From assembly GCF_023008165.1 (NCBI RefSeq), contig NZ_JAKQZA010000001.1:332796-396795 (forward strand): a DNA stretch of 64,000 nt. Reading direction: 5' to 3'. This DNA is from Kordiimonas laminariae. Its GTDB lineage: Bacteria; Pseudomonadota; Alphaproteobacteria; Sphingomonadales; Kordiimonadaceae. Each line of letters begins with the position of its first letter. The first letter of the stretch is position 1. Shown piece by piece: positions 26,929 through 35,054 of this stretch. The position numbers and the translations under genes are program-made. The notes beneath the pieces are model-generated. The model worked only from the letters and a program-made list of their open reading frames with translations, made no database searches and had not been told where the DNA came from.

Positions 26929-27192
26929 TTCCCATCTCCCCAAATAGAAAGGAAACTCCGAACAAATGCTAATTTTAGGTGAATAGTGCAATTAATAAAA
27001 TATACGGTTCTCCATAAAGAACCAGTGAAATCTTTATCGTGCTTGAACTCTGAATAATGGCAGTTGATATGATGCTTTAGATTACGGCCTTTTCAATACC
27101 CATATGCACCATCACCAGAACTTTACTACCGCTCAAACAAAAAACAGGGTTAGCATATGTAATTATATAACATGCATGATGGAGGGGTGAAC

Positions 27193-28074
27193 GTGTGTGA
27201 TGAATTAACGGAAAAAGATGCAGAGCGTTTCCTTGCAAACCGCGACACTATAAACAGGCGAGATTTTGGCAAACTGGGCACAGCGGCACTCCTTACCGCA
27301 ATGGTGCCAAAAGCCACATTCGCTGATGCTGTTACTGAAACAACTGTCCAGGTAACAATGCCTGATGGTATCGCAGATTGTTATTTCGTGCATCCATCCA
27401 GCGGCAAACACCCTGGCGTTCTTATGTGGCCTGATATCAAAGGATTACGTCCCGTCTATCAAGCTATGGCCAAACAACTGGCAGAAGCCGGATATTCCGT
27501 ACTGCTGGTAAACCCATATTACCGCGATGCAAAAGCCCCTGTGGTGGACCCAAGCGCCAGCTTTAGCGATGACGGCATACTGGATTATTTAAGAGATCTG
27601 GCGTGGAAACTCACCCACGAAGTCGTCACTTCAGACGCAAAAGCCTATATCGATTTCCTTGATCAGCAGGCCAGTGTGGACCCTGAACGTAAGATCGGCA
27701 CCATGGGTTACTGTATGGCTGGTGAACTTGTGGTGCTCACCGCTGCTGCCGTGCCGCACCGTGTTGGGGCCGTCGCTTCATTCCACGGCAGCCGCAGCAT
27801 GGTAACAGAGGGGCCAAACAGCCCTCACCACCTCATATCAAAATCCTCAGCACCCGCCCTTCACGCGGTCGCAGAAAATGATGATGAAAGATCACCAGAA
27901 ACCAAAGAAATCATAAGGGCAGCTTATAAAGCCGCTGGTATTCCCGCCGAAATTGAAGTCTATGAAGGCACCCTTCATGGTTGGTGCACACCGGATTTCC
28001 ACGGATACCATAAAGAGCAAGCCGCCAAGGCATGGACCCGTCTTCTGCATCTGTTCAGCGAAACACTGACTTGA
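27193..28074 (+). CDS. Dienelactone hydrolase family protein with twin-arginine-like leader
   Basis: A 293-residue alpha/beta hydrolase. An N-terminal RRDFGKLG segment resembles a Tat signal, preceded by about 20 extra residues. The nucleophile elbow is MGYCMAG with Cys in place of Ser, the hallmark of dienelactone hydrolases; an acid in AENDDERSPE and His in GTLHGW complete the triad. The GTG start at 27193 has GGAGGGG five bases upstream; an in-frame ATG at 27172 lacks a site. The true substrate in this group is often not dienelactone. It lies directly beside the left repeat of the tRNA-linked insert. Confidence 0.82.
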   Translation: MCDELTEKDAERFLANRDTINRRDFGKLGTAALLTAMVPKATFADAVTETTVQVTMPDGIADCYFVHPSSGKHPGVLMWPDIKGLRPVYQAMAKQLAEAGYSVLLVNPYYRDAKAPVVDPSASFSDDGILDYLRDLAWKLTHEVVTSDAKAYIDFLDQQASVDPERKIGTMGYCMAGELVVLTAAAVPHRVGAVASFHGSRSMVTEGPNSPHHLISKSSAPALHAVAENDDERSPETKEIIRAAYKAAGIPAEIEVYEGTLHGWCTPDFHGYHKEQAAKAWTRLLHLFSETLT

Positions 28075-28105
28075 GGCGCCTCATATAGAGGTATAATAAA
28101 AAAAC

Positions 28106-28156
28106 TTAAACGGTGGTCGGTACTGGGCTCGAACCAGCGACCTCTTCGATGTCAAC
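28106..28156 (-). repeat. Left direct repeat: tRNA-Val 3' fragment (putative att site)
   Basis: Fifty of 51 bases match 29891-29941. The copy runs from inside the anticodon loop through the T arm and acceptor strand to just past the 3' end; the single mismatch (28111) changes the terminal A of the CCA end. Such a partial tRNA copy is the normal product of site-specific integration at a tRNA gene. Confidence 0.85.
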
Positions 28157-28170
28157 AGAACACTTACGAG

Positions 28171-28193
28171 CTATATGAAGTTTATCCATATAG
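28171..28193. repeat. Short inverted repeat near left island boundary
   Basis: CTATATG and CATATAG form a perfect 7-bp inverted repeat with nine bases between, 15 bases inside the left repeat. It might be an arm-type recombinase site or a weak hairpin; nothing decides this. Confidence 0.35.
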
Positions 28194-28217
28194 TCAAATA
28201 ACCTGACATTATGATGT

Positions 28218-28251
28218 AGCCTCACCATCCTTGCGAACAAACAGTGAGGCT
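28218..28251. terminator. Hairpin downstream of the Ca-binding protein gene
   Basis: AGCCTCAC pairs with GTGAGGCT over an 18-nt loop, eight bases beyond the stop codon. There is no T-run on the minus strand, so it is a weak terminator candidate. Confidence 0.45.
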
Positions 28252-28258
28252 TTATTCA

Positions 28259-29440
28259 TTAAATTAAGTATTGTACTGAATCTAGATCAGCAATTTCTAA
28301 TCCAGCTAATGTTATCGAGCCATCACCTGTATCTATAACAACGCCATTATCGCTATCTGTAGCTGCGTTTATGATATCGTCTACATTGTCAAATACTGAA
28401 GATACTTGATTTAAGATAAGAATATCAGTTTCAACATCGAAATTGGTAATGGTATCGTCTCCGTGATTTCCTGAGAAAATAAATATATCAACTAAATCAT
28501 TGCCTTGATAATTGGTGCTAGAACTATCAATATCAACAGTAATTGTCGCTACTTGATTAGCAGCATATGCGAAAGATACATCTGCAACGTCATGCACAAC
28601 GCCCCCAGTTGTTGTGTAAGTGCTAACATTATGAACTATGTTACCTTCTACTTCCTGTTCGGTAGAAGTCAGGGTTAGGTCAATTGAAGTTATACCGGCT
28701 TCCTCTAATGTAACCAATTCACCTTCATCAGATACTCCATCTTGATTTAAATCTTGCCAGACATAGAACGATCCATATTCATCATCACCGACACCAAATA
28801 CACCATCATCGTTAGTGTCAAATGCTCGTAGTCCTTCGAGGTCAGTTCTAGCGCCTTCAAGGTATGATACGAAGGAGATTTCACTTAATTCTGAGATAAT
28901 CCCATCACCATTGACATCATACGCTAATAAGCCATCATCAGGGGCTACCCATCCAGTAAGATCCGGATCACCATCGCCATCAAAATCAAATCGCGCGGTA
29001 GAATTGAAAATTGATACCAATTCCACACCATCACCGTCCAAGTCCAAGGCTATGGGTCGTTCAAATATAATTTCTTCAACGCTGGTACTGCTTCCTGGTC
29101 TATTATTACCAGCAAAACCGCCGCCAATAACCCCGCCGCTTTCACTGCTGGAACCTATATCAACTCCCGCATCCTGATCGCCACCTTCCGCACCACTATT
29201 ATTTTGCTCTTGCTGTTCCTGTTCTTCTTGTTGCCTACGTGCTACTTCTCTTTCACACTGCATTAAGGCGCCCCTAGTATCAAAATATGAATAACCAGCG
29301 AGACCTAAACCTATTACTGCTACACCAACACCAATAGGACCAGCGCTACCTGATGCAAACACTCCAACTTCGGCCGTTGCTAAACTTGCGGCAGCTAAGG
29401 CAAAGGCAACTTCTTCTTCATGACAGGGATTTTCAGGCAT
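28259..29440 (-). CDS. Acidic calcium-binding protein with RTX-like C-terminus
   Basis: A 393-residue protein. The N-terminus has no classical signal but two Gly/Ala-rich hydrophobic stretches (about 12-50, including PIGVGVAVIGLGLAG), then a Gln/Glu-rich linker. Residues about 135-265 form the EF-hand/FG-GAP-like block usually attached to giant RTX adhesins: LDLDGDGVEL, FDFDGDGDPDLTGW, YDVNGDGIIS, FDTNDDGVFG and WQDLNQDGVS. The last 75 residues (FSGNHGDDTITNFD, ending QYLI) look like a type I secretion C-terminal signal. As a free-standing 393-residue protein it is unusual. The start overlaps the upstream small gene by 8 bp, so translation is coupled. The frame is open 13 codons upstream. Confidence 0.78.
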   Translation of the reverse strand: MPENPCHEEEVAFALAAASLATAEVGVFASGSAGPIGVGVAVIGLGLAGYSYFDTRGALMQCEREVARRQQEEQEQQEQNNSGAEGGDQDAGVDIGSSSESGGVIGGGFAGNNRPGSSTSVEEIIFERPIALDLDGDGVELVSIFNSTARFDFDGDGDPDLTGWVAPDDGLLAYDVNGDGIISELSEISFVSYLEGARTDLEGLRAFDTNDDGVFGVGDDEYGSFYVWQDLNQDGVSDEGELVTLEEAGITSIDLTLTSTEQEVEGNIVHNVSTYTTTGGVVHDVADVSFAYAANQVATITVDIDSSSTNYQGNDLVDIFIFSGNHGDDTITNFDVETDILILNQVSSVFDNVDDIINAATDSDNGVVIDTGDGSITLAGLEIADLDSVQYLI

Positions 29441-29660
29441 TATTACTTCCCTTTTCCTTTTCTTTCTTCCTTCTTTCACGGATCATACTGATGTTAATAG
29501 CAAGCGATAAAAGAACGGTGATAAACACAATATAGGAAGAATAGCGTGATAAATCTGATGGAAAAAAGGTCAGATATAAAAACAAAATCAATCCCACAAC
29601 AAAAAATAAAATCAGAACTAAGCAGAACGAATTTATGTGGTTTTTTTCTAAGTAACCCAT
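29433..29660 (-). CDS. Small two-helix membrane protein of the mini-island
   Basis: A 75-residue protein with two hydrophobic helices (about residues 12-32 and 42-59) and a strongly basic C-terminal tail (RERRKKEKEK). GAAGGA lies seven bases before the ATG, a good ribosome site, and its stop overlaps the start of the Ca-binding protein gene. No family is recognised. Size, topology and coupling are compatible with an immunity or anchoring partner for the downstream product, but this is inference. Confidence 0.6.
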   Translation of the reverse strand: MGYLEKNHINSFCLVLILFFVVGLILFLYLTFFPSDLSRYSSYIVFITVLLSLAINISMIRERRKKEKEKGSNNA

Positions 29661-29895
29661 GTCTTATTCCTTCCCTTAATGCATAAAAAAGTTTATGCAA
29701 AACAACCAATAACAATCTATAATTGCAGATGTAAAGATGATACTTTAACGCGATTATCACAAGCTAGTGAGGTGTTTTACATCAACAGTAGTCAAGTGGC
29801 CATTTAGCCTACTAAAATCACCGATTTGCGCCCGGATTTAAAATCCAATAAAGCAACATAAAAATAATAAAATACTTATTTTTCAATGGTTTAAA

Positions 29896-29971
29896 TGGTG
29901 GTCGGTACTGGGCTCGAACCAGCGACCTCTTCGATGTCAACGAAACGCTCTACCAACTGAGCTAACCGACC
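29896..29971 (-). tRNA. tRNA-Val (GAC anticodon)
   Basis: The 76-nt cloverleaf folds completely: acceptor GGTCGGT/ACCGACC, D arm GCTC/GAGC, anticodon arm TTTCG/CGAAG around loop TTGACAT (anticodon GAC, 29936-29938), T arm GCTGG/CCAGT with loop TTCGAGC, and an encoded CCA end after discriminator A. It reads codon GUC and probably GUU. The 3' half is the site of the duplicated repeat at 28106. Confidence 0.97.
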
Positions 29972-30112
29972 TGATATCATGGTGAGAGCCGCATCTGATA
30001 GCGCGGCTTTCTTTTTGTATAATTCCCAGTCACTTTGGGCGCAAGTCTCTTTTATTTTTCACATGCTTAGCTTGGGGATGACAGAACAGGGAAAAACAAG
30101 TAGCCTGAAGCC

Positions 30113-31012
30113 ATGACAGTTTCACCGCAACATCCGGCCTTTGTTCTTATACCGCCTGAAGACCAGCACACGGCTTTTGTGTTCGCAGCGCCCCACAGTG
30201 GGCGGCTGTATCCTGAAAGCTTTCGTGCACGGTCCATTCTTTCTGATGCAGAACTGAGGCAATCAGAAGATGCGTTTGTTGATGAACTGTTCAGTTGGGT
30301 GCCAAAGAAAGGCGCTTGCCTTCTCGCGGCCACACATGCGCGTGCTTATCTGGATTTGAACCGCGCGGCAGGTGAGCTGGACCCAAATCTGTTTTCGCCT
30401 CCGCTTGACCCCAGTAGGCTGGATATCAGCCACCGGGTACGCTCAGGATTAGGGATCATTCCCTCCATCGTGGCAGAAGGTGCTTATATTTATAAGGAAC
30501 CACTGCCAGCCCGCGAGGCAGAAAAGCGTGTGAAAGAAATCCACGCGCCCTATCACGGCAAACTTCACGAACTTCTGGATAACAGGCGCAAGCGGTTTGG
30601 CAGTGCGTTTCTGATTGATTGTCATTCAATGCCTTCGGAAACGAGCGCGATTACAGGCAAATCAAAACACCCGGATATTATTCTGGGGGACAGCTGGGGA
30701 AGTGCCTGTGCGGCACAGCTTACAGCAACAGCAGAAGAAGCCCTTCTGGATGCCGGTTTCCATGTGCGGCGCAATGTGCCCTATTCAGGCGGGTATTCCA
30801 CCCAGCATTACGGTAACCCGAACGCGCGGCTCCATGCGCTGCAGATTGAAATCAACCGCTCCCTTTACATGAATGAGCGTACCTATGAAAAATTACCTCA
30901 GTTTGAAGGGGTAAAAGCAGCGCTTGAAAAAGCAATGTCGCAGGTGGTAACAGCCTTTTCAGCTTCCATTTCTTCAGCGTCAGGACCCAACCTGAAAAAT
31001 GCCGCGGAATAA
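30113..31012 (+). CDS. N-formylglutamate amidohydrolase family protein
   Basis: A 299-residue protein with family motifs in order: APHSGRLYP (His ligand), LDLNRAAGELDPNLF, a conserved Glu/Tyr block (EGAYIYKEPLP) and IDCHSMPSE (Asp-Cys-His). These Zn-dependent hydrolases release formate or deformylate N-formylglutamate at the end of histidine breakdown (HutG type), but no hut genes are near, so a different N-acyl substrate is possible. It begins 141 bp from the tRNA-Val gene on the opposite strand. Confidence 0.85.
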   Translation: MTVSPQHPAFVLIPPEDQHTAFVFAAPHSGRLYPESFRARSILSDAELRQSEDAFVDELFSWVPKKGACLLAATHARAYLDLNRAAGELDPNLFSPPLDPSRLDISHRVRSGLGIIPSIVAEGAYIYKEPLPAREAEKRVKEIHAPYHGKLHELLDNRRKRFGSAFLIDCHSMPSETSAITGKSKHPDIILGDSWGSACAAQLTATAEEALLDAGFHVRRNVPYSGGYSTQHYGNPNARLHALQIEINRSLYMNERTYEKLPQFEGVKAALEKAMSQVVTAFSASISSASGPNLKNAAE

Positions 31013-31128
31013 GCTGCGCCACCCTAAGTTTCACCCAAAAAGCAATAAACAATTAGTGCTCTAGCGACACCGTGCACCCTATCACACTTTTTTAGTGTAT
31101 GTTTTCCACCAAAAATAAATACACGCGC

Positions 31129-31232
31129 AAAAAAAAGGCCACGCAATGCGTGGCCCAGGCTCAGGGAGGAAACGCCCACGGAGGGCATTAGCGGTATTAC
31201 CCGCTGACTACTAAGGTAATGTCTTTAAACCT
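31129..31232 (-). ncRNA. Candidate trans-acting small RNA with two anti-Shine-Dalgarno motifs
   Basis: Read on the minus strand, the interval contains, in order: a hairpin AGCGG/CCGCT with loop GTAATA (31190-31205), a GCCC/GGGC hairpin whose loop shows CCTCCG, an unpaired TTTCCTCCC, and a perfect 8-bp terminator stem GGCCACGC/GCGTGGCC with loop ATT followed by eight T. No reading frame of length is present. Loops carrying CCUCC motifs that mask ribosome sites are known in alphaproteobacterial sRNAs (alpha-r14/15 and cuckoo types), and this resembles them in plan. The 5' end is approximate and no promoter was assigned. The rest of the 490-bp gap (31013-31502) shows nothing else convincing. Confidence 0.5.
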
Positions 31233-31502
31233 TAATTCCAAGTAGAGGATATGTCACAGAAGCTTGATTTTTCGTTAACATAAGGCAAGCACCTGTTTTA
31301 CATGTGTTTTTTTGAACACAGTTTTTGAATATTTTTTTTGTACATCTCTATTTTTCCTGCAAAAGAGGCTTTTCAATCACGAAAATGCGATCCGAATCAC
31401 TTCCACCACCCACAAATCACGCACCTAAACCCTTCTATCCCTTCAAAAAACCGTCATACCTCCGACACAAGTCTGTCACTCTGCGGCCATAAAAAGGCAG
31501 AC

Positions 31503-32549
31503 ATGAAGAAAGACCTGAGCAATTTGATGCACACGGCCTTTAAGAATGCACCTATGGCATTCGCCGCTGTTGCAAGCGAGATGAACAGCGCACCCGCTGC
31601 TTCATTAGAAACCTCTCCAGTGATCGCCAGAGACTTACATACTGGCCCTGATCACGGAGGCTCCGAAAGCAATCGCAGCTCCCATAGCGCCGATACATCT
31701 AGTTACCAACAGGATAAGAAAAAAAGCCGTCATTATCGAGCGGTCTTTATTTCCGATACTCACTTAGGCACTCGTGCGGCGAGAGTGGATCTGCTTCTTG
31801 ATTTTCTGAAGAACATCACCTGTGATCAGCTCTATCTGGTGGGGGATATTGTAGATGGTTGGCAAATCAAACGTTCCTGGTTCTGGGATACCACCCATAA
31901 TGATGTAATCCGCCGCGTGTTGAAAATGGCCAAACATGGTACAAAGGTGGTGTATATCCCCGGCAACCATGATGAAGGCCTGCGGGGTTTTGAAGGCCAT
32001 GATCTGGCTGGGGTTTCATTGGAGCCGGAAATAATTTTCGAAGGTGCTAACGGCAAGCGGTACTGGGTACTGCATGGTGACCAGTTTGACGGCGTGATGA
32101 AATATGCCAAATGGCTCGCCCATCTTGGTGATCATGCCTATGTACTGCTTCTCAAGCTCAACACTACAGTAAACTGGATCAGGAAAAAGCTGGGTTATGA
32201 TTATTGGTCTCTCTCTGCCTACCTGAAACATAAAGTAAAAAACGCCGTTGAATATATCGGCCAATATGAAGAAGCCGTTGCTGCAGAAACCCGCAGACGT
32301 GGTTTGGACGGTGTAATTTGCGGCCATATCCACCACGCGGAAATCCAGAATTTTGATGGCATCGAATATATGAATGATGGCGACTGGGTGGAAAGCTGCA
32401 CAGCGCTTGTGGAACACGAAAACGGTAAGTTCGAAATACTCTACTGGGCCGATATTGTTGCCGCCCGGGACGAAAATAAACCCAAGCGAAAACGCCGAGA
32501 TAAAAACAAAGATAAAGGCTCTTCCCCCACACCAGTTCCTGCCGAATAA
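31503..32549 (+). CDS. UDP-2,3-diacylglucosamine diphosphatase family (LpxH-like) metallophosphoesterase
   Basis: A 348-residue protein. About 75 residues at the N-terminus are low complexity and unlike relatives; the phosphoesterase domain starts at HYRAVFISDTHLG. The metal motifs are DTHLG, GDIVDGW, GNHDE, HGDQFD and GHIHHAE in the expected order. LpxH removes UMP from UDP-diacylglucosamine in lipid A synthesis, but this longer branch is often paired with a glycosyltransferase, as here, and may act on another lipid. The ATG at 31503 follows AAGGCAG; the true start might lie later. The glycosyltransferase begins 22 bases downstream, so this is an operon. Confidence 0.82.
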   Translation: MKKDLSNLMHTAFKNAPMAFAAVASEMNSAPAASLETSPVIARDLHTGPDHGGSESNRSSHSADTSSYQQDKKKSRHYRAVFISDTHLGTRAARVDLLLDFLKNITCDQLYLVGDIVDGWQIKRSWFWDTTHNDVIRRVLKMAKHGTKVVYIPGNHDEGLRGFEGHDLAGVSLEPEIIFEGANGKRYWVLHGDQFDGVMKYAKWLAHLGDHAYVLLLKLNTTVNWIRKKLGYDYWSLSAYLKHKVKNAVEYIGQYEEAVAAETRRRGLDGVICGHIHHAEIQNFDGIEYMNDGDWVESCTALVEHENGKFEILYWADIVAARDENKPKRKRRDKNKDKGSSPTPVPAE

Positions 32550-32571
32550 CTCTGGAAGAATTGAGCTCATT

Positions 32572-33615
32572 ATGACAGACCGCCCTTTACGCATTTGCAT
32601 CGTAACTGATGCGTGGCACCCACAGGTAAACGGTGTTGTTCGCACCCTCGATAGCCTCAGAAAAGAACTGAAATCCATGGGGCACCGGGTTTATATGCTA
32701 ACCCCCAAGATGTTTAAAACCATGCCCTGCCCCACTTATCCGGAAATCAGACTAGCGTGGAATACAGTGGGCAGATTACCTGCTATCATGAAGCGCTGGC
32801 AGGTGGATGCCGTACATATCGCAACAGAAGGCCCGCTTGGTTGGGCAGCTCGCAAGTGGTGCATTAAGAACAATCAAGCTTTCACCACCGCTTACCATAC
32901 AGCTTTCCCTGAATATATTGCGGCGCGCACCATCTTTTCCGAAAACCTGTTCTACCCTATGTTCCGCCGTTTTCATGCACCAAGCGCTGGCGTGCTTGTA
33001 GCCACGCCAACGGTAAGGCAACTATTGAGAGACAAGGGATTTAAAAACATCGTTCCCTGGACACGGGGCGTAGATACCAATGTGTTCCATCCGCACAAGC
33101 CAGCTGAAAAGGTCGGTGCCCCCGTACAGCTTTATGTTGGCCGTGTGGCGGTTGAAAAAAATATTGAGGCCTTCCTTGCTTGTAAAACTCCCGGTAAGAA
33201 AATTGTAGTGGGTGATGGCCCCGCTATTGATAAGCTCAAAGAACAATATCCGGCCGTTGAATTTTTAGGTGCCAAGTTTGGTGATGAATTAGCCAAAGCC
33301 TATGCATCTGCTGATGTTTTTGTCTTCCCCAGTAAAACGGATACTTTCGGCCTGGTGATGATTGAAGCTCTTGCATCTGGCACACCCGTGGCTGCCTATC
33401 CGGTTCAAGGACCTCTTGATGTTCTTGGCGCAGACGGCAAAGGCCCCTTCAGTGATTGGCATACGCAAATTGCAGCCTTAAGCGAGAATCTTGATTCTGC
33501 AATCAAAGAAGCGCTGAAGCTAGAACGGAAGGCTTGTGCTGAATTTGCCCAGCTCTACAACTGGGAAACGGTGGCGGAACAATTTATCAGTGCATTATCG
33601 ATCCAACCAAGGTAG
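32572..33615 (+). CDS. GT4-type glycosyltransferase, mannosyltransferase-like
   Basis: A 347-residue two-lobed GT-B enzyme. The N-terminal acceptor domain starts RICIVTDAWHPQVNGVVRT with family-typical HIATEGPLGWAARKW. The donor domain shows GRVAVEKNIEAFL and the EALASGTP block following FPSKTDTFGLVMI, with the conserved Glu. These match GT4 enzymes related to GDP-mannose-dependent alpha-mannosyltransferases acting on diacylglycerol lipids. It is coupled to the LpxH-like gene, and together they suggest synthesis or modification of an envelope glycolipid. The ATG is 32572; an open frame upstream overlaps its neighbour and is not used. Confidence 0.85.
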   Translation: MTDRPLRICIVTDAWHPQVNGVVRTLDSLRKELKSMGHRVYMLTPKMFKTMPCPTYPEIRLAWNTVGRLPAIMKRWQVDAVHIATEGPLGWAARKWCIKNNQAFTTAYHTAFPEYIAARTIFSENLFYPMFRRFHAPSAGVLVATPTVRQLLRDKGFKNIVPWTRGVDTNVFHPHKPAEKVGAPVQLYVGRVAVEKNIEAFLACKTPGKKIVVGDGPAIDKLKEQYPAVEFLGAKFGDELAKAYASADVFVFPSKTDTFGLVMIEALASGTPVAAYPVQGPLDVLGADGKGPFSDWHTQIAALSENLDSAIKEALKLERKACAEFAQLYNWETVAEQFISALSIQPR

Positions 33616-33776
33616 CGGAAATCGCTGAACACCATTTTTTTCAACAAGTTAGGTGTGTAAAAAGGTAGCACTCTATACCGCGCTGTACATAAGTTATAGA
33701 CACAACACACAGGAAGTGTAACACTACTTCAAGCATAGAAGGCCGCATATGTTGTTCGGCGTTTAAAGGTTACATT

Positions 33777-34505
33777 ATGATCAGGGTGTTCGGTTGGAAT
33801 TGGCAGTTTGCCATCTTTATATTGTTATCTTTCTCTCTCGCTCACGTTGCACGTGGAGATACTATTAAAGAATCCCCTGTTATCTTCTTTACACACGGTG
33901 ATACCCGCATGGCTCAACTGCAGCCAGATGGTACCCTTAAAGGCCCAGCCTATGACCTTTTCACTTGCTCCATGGAAAAGATGAACCAACCGTTCAAGGT
34001 TAGCATTGCACCACTTTCACGAGCAAACAGCCTTATGACAAATCACAAAAACGGTGTTTGGTTCCCTTCATCCATGAAAACCACCGATGAACGTGATGCG
34101 CGTATGGTAGGCCCAGCTGGTGATACCAATCTCTATTTCTTTATGCTCAAGGATAACCCCCTAAAACCGGGAACGAGGGACTTTAAACGCAAAGCGCGGC
34201 TGACCGCCTATAAAGGCTCAGCAATGGAACGCCACTTGCTCAAAGAAAGATATGTTTATGTGGAAGGTAGTGCCGACGTACAGCGCATGATTTCCATGTT
34301 ATTATCAAATAGAGCAGATGCTCTTCTTGCGGTGGATATGCGCCGTGTTCTGCCTGAAGAAACTAGAAAACTGGTTGAAGAAAATCTTCGGATGGAGCTT
34401 TTCAGAAAGATGCCAATTGGTTTTCAGATTGCAAAGCCAACTCACCTTGGTCATCCCGGCTTTACTTCAGCCTTCAGAGCTGCCTTAAATAGCTGCAAAA
34501 GCTAA
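33777..34505 (+). CDS. Orphan periplasmic solute-binding protein (family 3 type)
   Basis: A 242-residue protein with a signal peptide (about 1-28). The architecture fits extracellular solute-binding family 3: first lobe to about residue 90, a crossover near MLKDNPLKPG, second lobe with LTAYKGSAMERHL and VQRMISMLLSNRADALLAVD, and a return to the first lobe. No ABC permease or ATPase is adjacent, so it may work as a sensor or a moonlighting binder. Two other orphan relatives occur at 56773-58468. The ligand is unknown. Confidence 0.72.
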   Translation: MIRVFGWNWQFAIFILLSFSLAHVARGDTIKESPVIFFTHGDTRMAQLQPDGTLKGPAYDLFTCSMEKMNQPFKVSIAPLSRANSLMTNHKNGVWFPSSMKTTDERDARMVGPAGDTNLYFFMLKDNPLKPGTRDFKRKARLTAYKGSAMERHLLKERYVYVEGSADVQRMISMLLSNRADALLAVDMRRVLPEETRKLVEENLRMELFRKMPIGFQIAKPTHLGHPGFTSAFRAALNSCKS

Positions 34506-34529
34506 TCACACTATTCATGGGAGTGCTGT

Positions 34530-35054
34530 ATGAAACTGGTTGTGGCTTCACATAATCCGGTAAAGATTAATGCTGTGGCAGAAGCCTTTGCAAAAACATT
34601 CCCCGAACAAGAATTTGAATTAGAACCGATAAATGTTCCTTCTGGCGTTGCTGACCAACCCGCCAGTGACGGTGAAACCTTACTAGGCGCTAAAACCCGC
34701 GCAGAAAACGCTGCACAGGCGCTAAGTGAAGCTGATTATACCGTAGGCCTTGAAGGTGGTATTGATACCATCGATGGTCAATTATTCACCTTCGCCTGGA
34801 TGGCTGTGCGTACCAAAGACGGTAAGATTGCCACCGCCCGCACCAGCACACTGCCGCTACCACCACGGGTGGCTGAATTACTGAACGAAGGGTTTGAACT
34901 GGGCGATGCAATGGACAGAGTTTTCAATGCCCATAATACCAAACAAAAAGGTGGTGCAATTGGCCTGCTGACTGATGGCCTTTATGACCGCACAGGCACC
35001 TACGTGCAGGCCCTGTGCTTCGCGTTAGTTGCCATTAAAAACGAACTGTTTTAA
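34530..35054 (+). CDS. yjjX: Inosine/xanthosine triphosphatase (YjjX family)
   Basis: A 174-residue protein with the YjjX/DUF84 pattern: MKLVVASHNPVKINAV at the start, GLEGGIDTIDG in the middle and GGAIGLLTDGLYDR near the end. YjjX hydrolyses ITP and XTP (non-canonical purine nucleotides) in the cytoplasm to protect nucleic acids. GGGAG precedes the ATG. It lies 24 bases after the binding-protein gene and its stop codon overlaps the end of the opposite membrane-protein gene by 4 bp. Confidence 0.9.
   Translation: MKLVVASHNPVKINAVAEAFAKTFPEQEFELEPINVPSGVADQPASDGETLLGAKTRAENAAQALSEADYTVGLEGGIDTIDGQLFTFAWMAVRTKDGKIATARTSTLPLPPRVAELLNEGFELGDAMDRVFNAHNTKQKGGAIGLLTDGLYDRTGTYVQALCFALVAIKNELF

Larger units (their letters stand above)
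28106..29971. mobile_element. Mini-island inserted at tRNA-Val, no integrase
   Basis: The interval between the truncated tRNA-Val copy and the intact gene is 1785 bp repeat to repeat. Its content is AT-richer than the flanks by eye and it holds only two overlapping genes, both on the minus strand. No recombinase, relaxase or replication gene is present. It may be a deletion remnant of a larger integrative element or a unit mobilised by an integrase elsewhere. The boundary type is well supported by the repeats; mobility is inference. Confidence 0.7.

Noticed and set aside
28106..28156. A second tRNA-Val gene
   Set aside because: Only the 3' part is present; the acceptor 5' strand, D arm and half of the anticodon arm are missing, so it is a repeat, not a gene.
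29985..30020. Hairpin AGCCGC/GCGGCT with a T-rich tail on the plus strand
   Set aside because: It lies upstream of the minus-strand tRNA and no plus-strand gene ends just before it. It may be a relic of the pre-insertion locus, but a role cannot be supported.
32016..32678. A 220-codon open frame on the minus strand
   Set aside because: It overlaps two well-supported plus-strand genes (LpxH-like and GT4) and has no recognisable motif.
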